64,000 nucleotides of DNA, from positions 41,296,169 to 41,360,168 of the forward strand of contig CM056380.1 of assembly GCA_029718625.1 (NCBI GenBank), read 5' to 3'. The stretch comes from Synaphobranchus kaupii. Its lineage: Eukaryota > Chordata > Actinopteri > Anguilliformes > Synaphobranchidae. Under the pieces are notes generated by a model. That model ran no database searches, was not told the DNA's origin, and saw nothing but the letters and a program-made list of their open reading frames with translations. Below are positions 10,549 through 21,908 of the stretch, piece by piece (position 1 is the stretch's first letter; every line of letters starts with the position of its first letter). Made by a program: the position numbers and the translations under genes.

Positions 10549-10952
10549 CTGTCCCTTTTAGAGGAAATTTAAAAATTAGGTTTTTTTTATCTTGAGTTTT
10601 TTGCTTTAACTTGAATTGGATTGAATTGTGTTCAATTGGCTAAAACTATATTTCTGGCCCTTAACTAAAACCTACAGAAGCCCTGAAAGGCAAGGTGAAG
10701 AAAAAAAATTTGTACGTAGCCTACCTACGAGATAAACTTTTTTTTTTAAATAAAAAAAAAAGTAGTAGGCTACGTTAAGTCGTACGCACGACTTAGCACT
10801 GGCATTGGAGAAGGATTTCCGTATCCTAAAACAAACTCATGAAACCAACCTCAATTAGGTGGGATCCAGACGTCGGAGTGGAGAAATCTAGGTTGAGAGA
10901 CGTTTTGACATAAACGGACGCTAACCCTTATTAGCATTCACCTGAACGCTAC
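10549..10952. other. non-coding, with a short hairpin
   Basis: No gene is seen. At about 10711-10774 GTAGCCTACCTAC and its near reverse complement flank poly-T and poly-A runs, so the stretch could fold into a hairpin. Confidence 0.5.
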
Positions 10953-12514
10953 ACGCCGACTTTTCAACACAAAAATGTTCACTAGGTAACAGAAAAAAGC
11001 TATGGTTATTTAGTCTTCAAATGCCCATTTGTAATCATATAACCTCTAGATCCGCGTATTTTGCTATTGTATTGACAAATGCAGACTTCCCCTGATAAAA
11101 TATGCTTGGCCTATAACTCGTTTCATTCTGAACTAATTTTGTGTTATAAATGTGAGAAATATCTGCATAACACCTTATTTACAAATTTCCCAGAAAAGCT
11201 AGCCTATTTGTAAAACGTCCTTTCGTAGCCTACAAGAATTGTCAAAATGTTGTCAGAGCTGATTATGATATAAGCTATGCATTAAATATCTAAGTGGAGG
11301 GTTAATAATGCTAGACTGCATGACATATGATAGCCTATACAAATGTATTTCATAGATAACTGAGCAGTTATTGCTCCAAACTTTAATAATGATATTCATT
11401 TTTATTGCATTATATAGCACGTTGCAGTTCAATATAGCCTCACTATATGACTTGGTGCACATCTAATTCTATAACACTATATTCTCAGTCAAGCTGATCT
11501 CCTGGATAACGAAGCTATTTTTCCCCTGCTGAGTAGGTTAACCCCAGTAAAATTGCATAGCCTACTTTGAAACGTAGGCAACCAGTTGGTAAGAAAAGCG
11601 GAGGTATCTAAACGTGTAAAAAGCCACGTGGAATAGACTACTGCAACTTGCTCTAAGAATTCCAGCTCATTTTGTAGGCTAATTATAACTGGGTTATATT
11701 TCTGCAGAATGCGATGTCCTGGAGTAAGAAACTGTGGGTGCGCGTTCATTGTTAGGCTACCCCCTTGTTAATGATGTTTACCCTATGCACGGTGCGCCCC
11801 TAGTGGTAGTTGTTGACGTCCCAATTATAGCAACCTATTCATATTTCTCTGAAATTATAAATGAATTTACAACAAAAAACCTCGACATTTTGACAACTCC
11901 TGTAGGCTATAATCGTTAAAAGGCCTTTTGCAAATATGCTAGCTGCTCTGGGAAATTTGGCAATAAGGTACCTGTGTTATGCAGATATTTCTGACGTTTA
12001 TAACACCAAAATTAGTTCAGCATTAAGGGAGTTATAGACCTAGCATATTTTCTCAGGGGAAGTATGCATTTGTCAATACACTACCAAAATACGCTGATCT
12101 TTATGTGACTTATATATGCATTATATTAGCCTATATGTAACCTATGAAACAACGCATAAGTGAGCGGTATTTAGTTTTTTATATTTAAGGACTGAGCAAC
12201 CAATGATCATAGCTGAACATACCCCCCATACCGACTTGAAATGTATAGGTCTATGACTTGAAATAAATAGGCCTACGCCTTGAAATACATGCCAGTGGAT
12301 ATAAATAGGCTACCCATTGAAATAAATAAAAGAGACGCAAAATAATGAATATTTATTTTGACACACGCCAATAACAGCTTGTTTAGCCTGACCGTCCGAG
12401 AAAAAGATCCAAGCGTGATTTTGAGGTTATATGATTACAAAATAGACATTTGAAGACGAAATAACCATTGTTTTTTTCTGTTACCCAGTGAGCATTTTTG
12501 TGTTGAAAAGTCGG
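10953..12514. mobile_element. long inverted-repeat (foldback-type) element, non-coding
   Basis: The left arm from 10953 (CGCCGACTTTTCAACAC) reappears as reverse complement ending at 12514. Homology runs inward over about 300 bp on the left (to about 11256). On the right it runs over the same content (to about 11877), interrupted by about 300 bp of extra sequence at roughly 12100-12400. The arms are diverged by eye to something like 85 percent, and the loop is about 620 bp. No transposase frame is present. I could not find a clear target duplication, so the outer limits are approximate. Confidence 0.7.
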
Positions 12515-13183
12515 CGGAACTACAATGGTGGTGTCATCTGCATATGAGCACAAACCTATATAAACGTTAAAATGTTGGTGAAATATGGAATACCATCCAA
12601 GCTCTCATTTGGCCATTTTTAGACTGGCTAAAATCTACAATATAAATGTGCACATTTTATGTTAGAATTTTCATATGTGATTCAGTTGTAAATTCAAAGA
12701 CAAACAATATGGATTAATGTGGATGCATTTCTCAGAATGTCATTTCTTTTGCAAGCGAAATCCGGCCGAACCGTAGATGCAATTTCACCGCATGAAGTGT
12801 ATCACCTAAAATGGCAAAACATTTAGCCAATTTGTTGTGACAAGAAGGTTGGGCAAACAACATGGCACAAGTTTCTATCCTTGGCAGACAGAGTTTTTAC
12901 CCAAAAATAATGTTGCAAGAATTTCTGCTATACGCATGTGTGTGGACTTGTACATGAGTCAACAACTTGCCTGTCCATGCTCGTTTGTGATATTATTCAT
13001 TAAACACTAAAACACATGGGTAAACCCATTGTCTTCAGATTCGAGGATTGTACGTTCGATTCCTACTTGCTGTGGTGTTTATTTACATGAAAAAATTTGG
13101 TTGAAACGTGGTCTAAACAAGAACTCTTGAAAGAGGTCGACAAATAGATGTAGAAAATGTTTTACTTTGGAACAATTTTAAAG
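12515..13183. other. non-coding stretch
   Basis: No reading frame or repeat is recognised. Near 13053 a GTTCGATTCC sequence resembles a pol III B box, but I see no good A box at the expected distance. Confidence 0.4.
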
Positions 13184-14919
13184 AGTTCTTTTCACTGACT
13201 GCAATAGACGTTTATTTTAGGGCTTTTAGCCTTAAAATTGCTCACCGGGAAGGACTAATAGCTCAACCGGGTAAATCGCATGTCATCAACAATTCCGAAA
13301 TTCCACAACATGGGTTCGAATCCGGCTCAGGATAAACCTCAAAAGCCATTCTCTCTTTCCCTTTGATTTTCTAGTCTCTCATCGATTCCTATCCAATAAA
13401 GCCAAAATGCCACAAAAATATATTTAAATGGGACTACATATCACCATCTACTCGGCAGCAGAAGAACAGGCCTAAGATCTAATAATAGTTACACTATCAA
13501 GTTGTAGGAATGTTCTGAGGAACTCAACATTATGACATCCAAGTAACACATTGCAATGTTTGTGAATTTTATGGGATGTTCCTGGAATGTCCTTTTGTTA
13601 TCTTGGAGTAACATTCCCCTATATATACATCCCAGAATATTCGCAAAATAACGTTTTGTAATGATGTGGCAAGAATGTATGGGGAATGTTACCAATGTAC
13701 TCCAGTCTCACAGTAAGGGAACGTTAAATTCAAGTGTTAGATAAACCCAAAGGGAACGTTTCTACTAACATTATGAGAACATTCTCTTAATGTTACATAG
13801 AATGTTCCTGTAATGTGAAGGGGAAGTTCCACAAACAAGTTGAAGGAATGTTCTGAGGACTTGAAAGGAACTCAACATTATGACATCCAGGGAATGCATT
13901 GCAATGTTTGTGACATTTATGGGATGTTCCTGGAATGTTATTTTGTTATCTTGGAGTAACATTCCCCTATATATACACCTCAGAATGTTCCCAAAATAAC
14001 GTTTTGTAATGACGTGGCAAGAATGTATGTGGAATGTTACCAATGTACTCCAGTTCTTTTCACTGACTGCAATAGACGTTTATTTTAGGGCTTTTAGCCT
14101 GAAAATTGCTCACCGGGAAGGACTAGTAGCTCAACCAGGTAAATCGCATGTCATCAACAATTCCGAAATTCCACAACATGGGTTCGAATCCGGCTCAGGA
14201 TAAACCTCAAAAGCCATTCTCTCTTTCCCTTTGATTTTCTAGTCTCTCATCGATTCCTATCCAATAAAGCCAAAATGCCACAAAAATATATTTAAATGGG
14301 ACTACATATCACCATCTACTCGGCAGCAGAATAACAGGCCTAAGATCTAATAATAGTTACACTATCAAGTTGTAGGAATGTTCTGAGGAACTCAACATTA
14401 TGACATCCAAGTAACACATTGCAACGTTTGTGAATTTTATGGGATGTTCCTGGAATGATCTTTTGTTATCTTGGAGTAACATTCCCCTATATATACACCC
14501 CAGAATGTTCCCAAAAGAAAGTTTTGTAATGACGTGGCAATAATGTATGGGGAATGTTACCAATGTACTCTGGTCTCACAGTAAGGGAACGTTAAATTCA
14601 AGTGTTAGATAAACCCAAAGGGAACGTTTCTACGAACATTACGAGAACATTCCCTTAATGTTACATAGAATGTTCCTGTAATGTGAAGGGGAAGTTCCAC
14701 AAACAAGTTGAAGGAATGTTCTGAGGACTTGAGAGGAACACAACATTATGACATACAGGGAACGCATTGCAACGTTTGTGACATTTATGGGATGTTCCTG
14801 GAATGTTCTTTTGTTATCTTGGAGTAACATTCCCCTATATATACACCCCAGAATGTTCCCAAAATAACGTTTTGTAATGACGTGGCAAGAATGTATGGGG
14901 AATGTTACCAATGTACTCC
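13184..14919. repeat. 868-bp tandem duplication
   Basis: Positions 13184-14051 and 14052-14919 are two copies of one segment. Landmarks such as AATGTTCTGAGG (13509 and 14377; 13847 and 14715) are offset by exactly 868. Copies differ at scattered single bases. Confidence 0.93.
13251..13330 (+). repeat. tRNA-derived SINE head, two copies
   Basis: TAGCTCAACCGG at 13259-13270 fits a pol III A box and GGTTCGAATCC at 13313-13323 fits a B box, at tRNA-like spacing. A second copy lies 868 bp on (about 14119-14198; A box about 14127, B box about 14181). The block does not fold into a convincing full tRNA, so a tRNA-derived SINE is more likely. Confidence 0.65.
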
Positions 14920-15283
14920 AGTCTCACAGTAAGGGAACATTAAGTCCAAGCGTTAGAGAAACCCAAACGGAACGTTTTGACTAACATTGCTAGAATATTC
15001 CACTTATGTTACATAGAATGTTCCTGTAATGTTCGTGGAATGTGAAGTTCCACAATCAAGTTTTAGGAATGTTCTGAGGACTTGAAGGGAACTCAACATT
15101 TCGACATCCAGGGAACACATTGCAACGTCTGTGACATTTATTGGATGTTCCAAGAATGTTCTTTTGTGATCTTGGAGTAACATTCCCTTATACACCCCAG
15201 AATGTTCCCAATGCAATGTTCTACAATGACATTACAGGGCTGTATAGGGAACATTCTTTAAAGATCCCAAACGTTCCTCGTTA
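13500..15283. repeat. about 339-bp tandem units rich in GGAATGTT/AACATTCC
   Basis: Units opening with AATGTTCTGAGG start at 13509, 13847, 14377, 14715 and about 15067, spaced 338-352 bp apart except where the SINE-like block intervenes. Each is packed with short inverted words GGAATGTT, AACATTCC and GGAACGTT. Small antisense ORFs of 68-90 codons recur in each unit, but this follows from repetition. Homology to a known satellite is not claimed. Confidence 0.85.
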
Positions 15284-15803
15284 CCTGGGTATGCATTATA
15301 TTATGTAAATCAATGTAAAAAGTGCAGCCTGAGTAGAATTTAACATAGGTCTTACGTACAATTATTGTGTATTGATATTAATAAAATACTTTAATGTTTT
15401 TTTTTCTGATTGATTAGTCAGTTGGTATTGATACAATATACTTTAGGATCTTTTCTTCTTATACCCGTCCATGCATTCTATAAATAAGTAAATTTAAAAT
15501 AAATAAATGTAAATATTGTTGCATCTAATATCACTATAAAAAAAAAACAATCAGTGGTTATGGTAACCGTAAAATGAAATGAACACTAACACGAAAAATC
15601 TAATAAAGTATGTGATTTATGGGCTTCTAAAACGCACTTAACAGTCTAAGACTGGTCTGGAGTAATCGTTAATCTACGAGTGTTTCAAAGAGCGTCTTAA
15701 GTTAAGATGCATTTGGGAAACGCACCGAAAGTTCAAGAAGCTTCGTACGAAGGGTTTTCGATGTCTTAGCCTTAAGATGCTTTTGGGAAACACACCCCTG
15801 TGA
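15284..15803. other. non-coding, with a repeat-like motif
   Basis: AT-rich and without genes. Two related words, TTAAGATGCATTTGGGAAAC and TTAAGATGCTTTTGGGAAAC, occur near 15704 and 15773, suggesting a degenerate dispersed repeat. Confidence 0.4.
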
Positions 15804-15969
15804 CCGTTTGAGAAGTAAGTGAAACGTTGTTCGACAGCTAACTATGATTACTATCGCTATGTGATTGTCACAAATGAAGGTTATGCCTAATATCCTCGCA
15901 ATGAAATGTGCCCTTCGATTCCTTCACTCCTATGTATGAGCATTTATTTTCCACTGTCAAGATGACTAA

Positions 15970-16565
15970 GGCCTGGTACTACTCTACGCAAGGAACATAA
16001 ACGCCAACGCATATTCGGGACATACGCGAGGTCTTTGCTTACATACTATACGCGTGTTTACCGGCTTCTTTTCGCCCTGTCCGCTAGTTGGCAGCCTAGG
16101 CTAATCTGGTTGGAGCGAGTAACCTTAAACCGGAAATTATTACTTCTTTGTGTGTGGTCTGCAATTCTGCAGTTATTGAACAGTATTTACATTTAGCTCC
16201 TCTAACGGAAACGCGTGGAATTGCACCACACGTTTGCGTCACGTTACAAAATTTGGACTGCACATTTTGCTACGCAAGATAAAGCCAGCAAAACAAGAAG
16301 ACTATGTGAAGAATATAACTTAACTTAATCCTATACCTCGAGCTCTTTTATTTATTCTTTATTTTATTTTTATTTATTTTATTGATGGATCTGTAGTTTA
16401 TAATTGTGAAGTATATTATAATTTTGTAACTACCTTTATCCTATTGTGATGTAATGTTTTCATGTTCTTATAAAAAAAAAAAAAAATTTTGCTACGCAAG
16501 AACGCGAGAAACGCCCCCTGCGTTGCTCTTTGCGCGCATTCCTTGCGTAGAGTATGTACCAGGCC
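15970..16565. mobile_element. PIF/Harbinger-like MITE
   Basis: Terminal inverted repeats of about 27 bp (GGCCTGGTAC...CTACGCAAGGAA) end at 15970 and 16565. The element is bounded by TAA at 15967-15969 and 16566-16568, the 3-bp target duplication typical of PIF/Harbinger. It is non-coding and 596 bp long, including a nested retrocopy. Confidence 0.85.
16280..16485 (+). mobile_element. poly-A retrocopy inside the MITE
   Basis: A 206-bp insert ends in about 15 A residues and is flanked by a perfect 16-bp direct repeat ATTTTGCTACGCAAGA (16264-16279 and 16486-16501). This is the signature of LINE-machinery retroposition of a 5'-truncated RNA. The source transcript is not recognised. Confidence 0.85.
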
Positions 16566-17080
16566 TAAAGGCGACCGCAGACCGCAGTAGAAACGCCGGC
16601 GACTGACGGCGCTCAGTGGCTTTGCGTTTCAGTGCGCACTGGAAGCGCCTGACAGACCACATCCAAGCATTCTTCTCTGCTCCGTTTGCCTGTGGACAAG
16701 CTATTGCATTGTCAACATGGCTGTAAATTGCTTAGCCTATTTATAATTTTGTGCAATAGTGATGAAAAACTAGGATACATTATAAATACAAAAATATAAA
16801 TGAAAATATAAATACATTGAACAACACTGACAGTGGAAAATAAATGCTCATACATAGCAGTGAAGAAATCGAAGGGCAAATTTCACTGCGAGGATATTAG
16901 GCATAACCTTCATTTGTGACAATCACATAGCGATAGTAATCATAATTAGCTGTCGAACAACGCTTCACTTCTCAAACGGGCAAGAAGTTTCCTCTTCCAC
17001 ATATGTAGGCAATACTGCAATAGTCCGCCGGCAATACAGTAATAGTCAGCACGTTTCATTATCCGTTGTTGCTCACTTCC

Positions 17081-17190
17081 GTTGTGTTGTGGCTTTTGCA
17101 GTTGTGTTGTCGCTTTTGCATTTGTGTTGTGGCTTTTGCAGTTGTGTTGTCACTTTTGCATTTTTGTTGTGGCATTTGCAGTTGTGTTTT
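17081..17190. repeat. 20-bp minisatellite
   Basis: Five exact-length units of GTTGTGTTGTGGCTTTTGCA-type sequence run from 17081 to 17180, with a partial sixth. Because 20 is not a multiple of three, the array opens three overlapping chance reading frames. Confidence 0.9.
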
Positions 17191-17257
17191 CCATTATGCA
17201 GTTCGTTCGACACTTCTCGGTCACCGTATCAATCCTACCCTGCAGAGCACCTTTTAA

Positions 17258-17425
17258 GGCTGCGTCCCAACTCCCAATCCAGTTTTTACACCACCCTCGT
17301 AAACTTCACTTGCAAACTTCACTTGGGGGAATCCCCTTTGAGACCAGGATGTACCTTCGGTCTCCATTTTAAGTGTGAGTCCAATCCGTTAGAAAGCCAA
17401 GTGAAGTTTGTGACATAGCCCCTTC
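17258..17425. repeat. dispersed repeat beginning GGCTGCGTCCCAA
   Basis: The stretch from 17258 (GGCTGCGTCCCAA, then CCTCGTAAACTTCACTTG) is matched as reverse complement at about 27665-27742. Both look like ends of one family of short non-autonomous DNA transposons. Confidence 0.6.
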
Positions 17426-17476
17426 ACCCTCAACTTTTCTCAAGTGAACGAGTCTGCAAAAGAGCAGACTCGGCAA

Positions 17477-20446
17477 CAATGTTGCCAGATGGAAAATACA
17501 GCAATATCGTACTGCGACTTTAAAATGATCGTATTTTAACAAAAACTATCGTATACTGAAACAACCTGGGAAGGGGCCAGGATACTACATTGAATGGCAA
17601 AACTATGCCATGTGCACCATATTAATGTAATAACACGGAGGCTCCGTCGTCTGAACAAGACGGCAACTGTTTATCGCTTCACACACAGAGTCAATCGCAA
17701 TCCATTACACAATCACTCCTTCCGTTCTTACCCTTCAAAATAAAAGCCCCAGACCTACACACTGCGTCACTGCTTTACCAGAGGGAACTTAACTCACTCA
17801 GAGCCTTAAGCTAAGAGGCAACTCAATAAAAATAGCTTACAATATATATTATATGAATATTGACACTACTCCCGGAGTATATATTAAGGGGATTAATTGC
17901 GAACACAAAGAAGAGCTCAAAGTAATGCCACCCATACTATAGAATAATTATATTGCTAAACTTACCTAATAGTCGAATTCGACCTCCGGCTCCGAATCGC
18001 TGTCTGTCATTGAAGCATCGGGTGCAGCTGAGGTTGAAGGTCCTTTCTTTTTGCAAAGATTGGATGCAGTCATTGAGCGCAGCATTGTTTCTGTTGGTGT
18101 GAATTTTGAGCATCCACCGGCTATCTTTACACATTCTGATGTGTGCATGAGTCCATTGAGAGTGTCCGTGATAAGTCTGTTCCGAGGCTTTGTTTTGAGT
18201 AAGTTCACTTTTGAGAAAACACGCTCACATGAGGCGTTTGAGTGGGGGAAAACAAGTACATCAAGCACAAATAACGCCAAGTGTTTAAACACTTGTTCAC
18301 CCCCCAAGTCTTTCATTTGTAAGGCATTATACCAGAATGCATCCACATCCATTTCTTTGGAGCTGGCAGGCAGGTTCATTAGGGGCATCTTTCTCCACTC
18401 GTCATCAATTGCCTGAACACGGTCAGTGTCATTCATGTCCAATATTCGTGGCACTGTTTGCATCAAAGGGAACAGGGACGGGTACAGTGCTCGTGAGTGT
18501 GCATCAATCGCGATGGCAGGAGAGAGGCACTCGATTTGGGTTAGGATTGGGTCATCAAAGTTGAAACGTTTCTGTATTTCTTGGCAAGCAACTTTGACAA
18601 ACATTTGACATCACATGCGAAAGTCTGTGACGGCAGCAGGCGGAAGCTGCTGCGTAGTGTTGAGGCGTTGCATCACACTGACACCCAAATACATTGCATT
18701 AAGTGGTAGGGTCCTTGCAGTGTCTGTCGGGTCAATCCGGGCGGTGTTGTTGTGGAGAACATAGTCCCTGTCCATGAAAGACAAAAGGAGGTCCTTATAC
18801 GTTTCACACATCTTGTTCCTCAGGGTTGTGATCACCACCTTCTCCCTTTGAAAATGCTCGTAAAGGCCTGTGAACCCAGTCCAAAAAGTGGAAATACAGT
18901 CTCAGTGATTCATTGTTCAGCGCATTGAATATGTTTTCTGCTGCATTTAATCTTGCTTCCAGCCACTGGTCGGTGAAGAAAAGCCTCAGAGCATCCCACT
19001 GTGTGCACATCCGCTTGACAACTTGGTGGAGAGAGAGCCAGCGGGTCTGAGATGGCTTCAGAAGTTTATGAGGCTCAACATGACAGAATTCCTGAAATTC
19101 TTTTAGCTGTGCCACACGCTTGGCGCTGTTTTTGAAATAGCCATACACATCCCTGGCTAAATCCTCACACATTCGGGGAAGCTGTTTGCAGGCCGCGCTT
19201 GCGCAGAGATGCAATGAGTGACAGATGCATCGTTGCACTGTTATCCCCGGCAGGTCATTTTTCAGTCGACTTGAGACAGAGTTGTTTTTACCCATCATGG
19301 TGTTGCACCCATCCGAGGCAAATCCCACAATGTTCTTCAGTGGGACATTGGCGTCTGTGAAGGACTTTATCATTTCTGTATACAGCCTTTCTGCTGAAGC
19401 CCCCAAAGTGAATTTCTTCTTTTTCAATATGTCTGACATGTCCTCAAAATAGCAATCTCCAATAACATGCTTAGTGATCGCGGTTGCCTTTGTGCGACCA
19501 AGATTCAAGCCCTGAGCTGTTTTAGAGTCGTTGAAAATGTCTTTTATTACTTCCACCAAATGATCGGCTGATCTCATGGCAATATTGTGCTCGGCTAAAA
19601 ACCCTGCTAGCTTAATTTCGGCTGTTTTCACCGCGGTTTCCAGCTTTTCTTTTTCTTTCGTTTGTTGTAGACACTGGACAATGGATACTTGATTTGGAGC
19701 CAGACATTTTACCTTTTCCATGTGTTTGGTCCCCTTGGCATGGTTCTTAAGAACCGTGATTTCAGACACCATCTGGACATTGCAACAGCGACAGAAGGCC
19801 TTTGTCTCGTTCCCGCAACAGGTTTCAGCCATCCCTTGAAAATGGGCTCCAACTCCCACACAGAGCGGTAAAGCTGCACTCGATGATGTTTCGTCTTACG
19901 CCCATCTGTGTCCGTGGCCGTGCTGCCATGCTCTTTACGTTTTTTGGTAGCTTCTCCTCCGTCCTCCGAACTCATATTTACACTTAACGTTAACTGAATG
20001 AATGAACTAACTATCAAAATGCTAACTGTCTGCTAAAGTTCAACTACAACTACTGCGCTGCGTGTGCCGCTGACTGAAGCAGTTGTGTAGCTAGCAGTAG
20101 CTAAGTTCACGTGCCTTATGCCTCACGTGCCTAATTTCTTTTTCCACTTTACCTACTGGCTGCAGGCAATCAGGCATGAGAGCTGTGATTGGCTGCAGGC
20201 ATGATCAGTGGTGCTGATGTGATTGGCACTGCCAATCTGATCACGCCTGCAGCTCATGCAGGCGTGATCAGTGGTGCTGATGATATGATTGGTTGCTCTC
20301 AAATCACAAACAAGGTTTCGTTGTGGGTTTATTGAAAGGGCAAAATTATCGTATATTCGGGATTTTTTGGAATTATTGATCGTATATCGTACAGTTGTTA
20401 AAATTATCGTACAAATACGATAATTATCGTACATCTGGCAACACTG
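17477..20446 (-). mobile_element. hAT transposon, copy 1
   Basis: Ends are CAATGTTGCCAGAT at 17477 and its near reverse complement finishing at 20446. The 8-bp target duplication CTCGGCAA lies at 17469-17476 and 20447-20454. Subterminal regions carry many TACGATAA/TATCGTA words, likely transposase binding sites. Length is 2970 bp. It is the same family as 46277-49336, in opposite orientation. Confidence 0.96.
17966..19975 (-). pseudogene. hAT transposase, copy 1 (broken)
   Basis: Frame pieces 19709-20017, 18804-19859, 18611-18838 and 17966-18604 together cover the transposase. The likely start is the MSSEDGG methionine at 19975. Visible parts are a basic N-terminus, a C2H2/BED-like finger, the ASDGCNTMMG catalytic block, and the C-terminal hAT dimerisation region (HSNASCERVFS). 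Compared with copy 2 it has a 1-base loss near 19817 and a loss of about 150 bp near 19412 that removes the block with the first catalytic aspartate. It also has a frame change near 18840-18870 and an in-frame TGA near 18606. It is not functional. Confidence 0.93.
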
Positions 20447-21052
20447 CTCGGCAAGCTCATATTACCCACAATTCACATCGAACGTCCTGTTCAGTGATAA
20501 TCACGTTAATGTTTATCGCGGTATTATCAAGGGGCCAAGACTGGGATTTCGTTTTGAAGCTCACTTCCTGGTTGGCCTGGGAGCCGCCATTGTGCCGTTG
20601 CTCACTAGCGCCACTGCGGTTGGCTCCAGTATAGGTCTTTCCCCATGTAAGTGAACGGCAGCAATTTGGTCAAAATACTCAGTCAATAAATTTTTTACAA
20701 AATTTTTTTTTATTGCAATAGGTGCCTTTCCTTCATCTAATGCCTGTGCATGTGCTGATTTTTTAAAATATTGTGTCGTTTGGACAGGGTATTGACATTT
20801 GTCCAGGACCAATCAGGGGACAGATTGAGTCGGGTTACTGCCGGTCATTTCACTCACTTTGAGGGGCGGGAACCATAGACGGAACGGGCGGGACGTGGGC
20901 GGTACCCATAGGCGGTACCTCAAGTGGCTAGCAATGACCTTGACATTCTCACCCATTCTCGTCCTTTTAATGTGCGAATTTGGCTAGTATTAGACCATTA
21001 GACCCATCGCAATCACATCGCAATTCTCATTGTCACTAGTGTTGAATTCATT
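20447..21052. other. intergenic, GC-richer 5' flank of THAP exon
   Basis: No gene is found. Repeat-like words and GC-rich boxes (GGGGCGGG, GGGCGGGACGTGGGCGG) at about 20858-20915 could be promoter elements for the THAP-like exon that follows. Confidence 0.4.
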
Positions 21053-21117
21053 ATGGCATGTTCTGCATACAACTGTACTAATCGACCGTCTCAAAAGCAT
21101 TCTCTCCAGTTTTTTCG
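21053..21117 (+). CDS. orphan THAP-domain first exon
   Basis: An ATG at 21053 opens 22 codons reading MACSAYNCTNR...LQFFR, then a consensus splice donor (CG|GTAAG). The M-x-C-x4-C-x-N-R pattern and a closing FFR are typical of the first exon of THAP zinc-finger genes and P-element-like transposases. No second THAP exon (with the C-H pair and AVPTIF-type end) is visible downstream up to the Tc1 element. It may be a gene remnant or the exon of a decayed transposon. Confidence 0.6.
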
Positions 21118-21908
21118 GTAAGACATTTTTTATTACTTTATTTTTTACCGAGTAAGTAACGTTAGCCTTATTAGATAACAGCCTGCAGAAGTAGCCTACG
21201 CTACCTACCGCGACCTAGCATGACAAGCTAACGCTTTTGTATATTACGTAGACCGGTATGCTAGTGGAGTTAGCACCTTTATCTCCCAAAACCTTTTGGT
21301 TTGGCTACTTAGCGTTAGCTAACGATGTAAAACCTACATTGCACTTCGTCCTATGCTCACCACTGGCTAAGTGCATTTTATGTGGAGTGAATTTCGACAT
21401 TGCTAACGTTACCGTGCATTAGTCAAACAAAAAGCAGTCTCCAGTTTTTTCGGTAATACAATTTTTATTACTTGATTTTTTACCAAGTAAGTAACGTTAG
21501 CCTTATTAAATAACAGCCTGCAGAAGTAGCCTACGCTACGTTACCTACCGCGACCTAGCATGACAAGCTAACGCTTTTGTATATTACGTAGACCAGTATG
21601 CTAGTGCAGTTAGCAACTTTATCTCCCAAAACCGTTTGGTTTGGCTACTTAACGTTAGCTAACGATGTAAAACCTGTCAAAAGTAACGTTAGTCAAATTT
21701 CAGTTGTGTAACGTTAACTTAGATTCCATTAAACATCGACCTGGTGAGCCTTTGTGTCTATTTTTAGCTTTGTAATTTAACGTTAACGGTCTCGTCGTAG
21801 ACATGTAGCTACATTGCACTTCGTCCTGGCTATGTTCTCCACTGGCTAAGTGCATTTATGTGGAGTGAATTTCGACATTGCTAACGTTAGCTACCGTGCA
21901 TTAGTCAT
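21106..21908 (+). repeat. tandem duplication starting in the THAP exon
   Basis: 21106-21425 recurs at 21441-21908, offset 335 at the start. The second copy has about 135 extra bases at 21675-21810. The duplication begins with the last bases of the exon and its donor region (CCAGTTTTTTCGGTAA), so a second splice-donor-like site exists at about 21451. Confidence 0.88.

Larger units (their letters stand above)
15804..16979. mobile_element. element with about 150-bp inverted arms
   Basis: CCGTTTGAGAAGT at 15804 starts an arm of about 150 bp that is repeated as reverse complement at about 16830-16979. The arms share a run through CATTTATTTTCCACTGTCA. Between them lie unique sequence and a nested Harbinger-like MITE. 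No transposase frame is seen and no target duplication was found, so the exact ends are uncertain. Confidence 0.75.

Noticed and set aside
13251..13330. Functional tRNA gene
   Set aside because: A and B boxes are good, but I cannot form a full cloverleaf and the block sits in a duplicated repeat; SINE head preferred.
17066..17418. Three overlapping plus-strand ORFs of 63-109 codons
   Set aside because: They are opened by a 20-bp minisatellite in all three frames and run into a dispersed repeat; no protein-like features.
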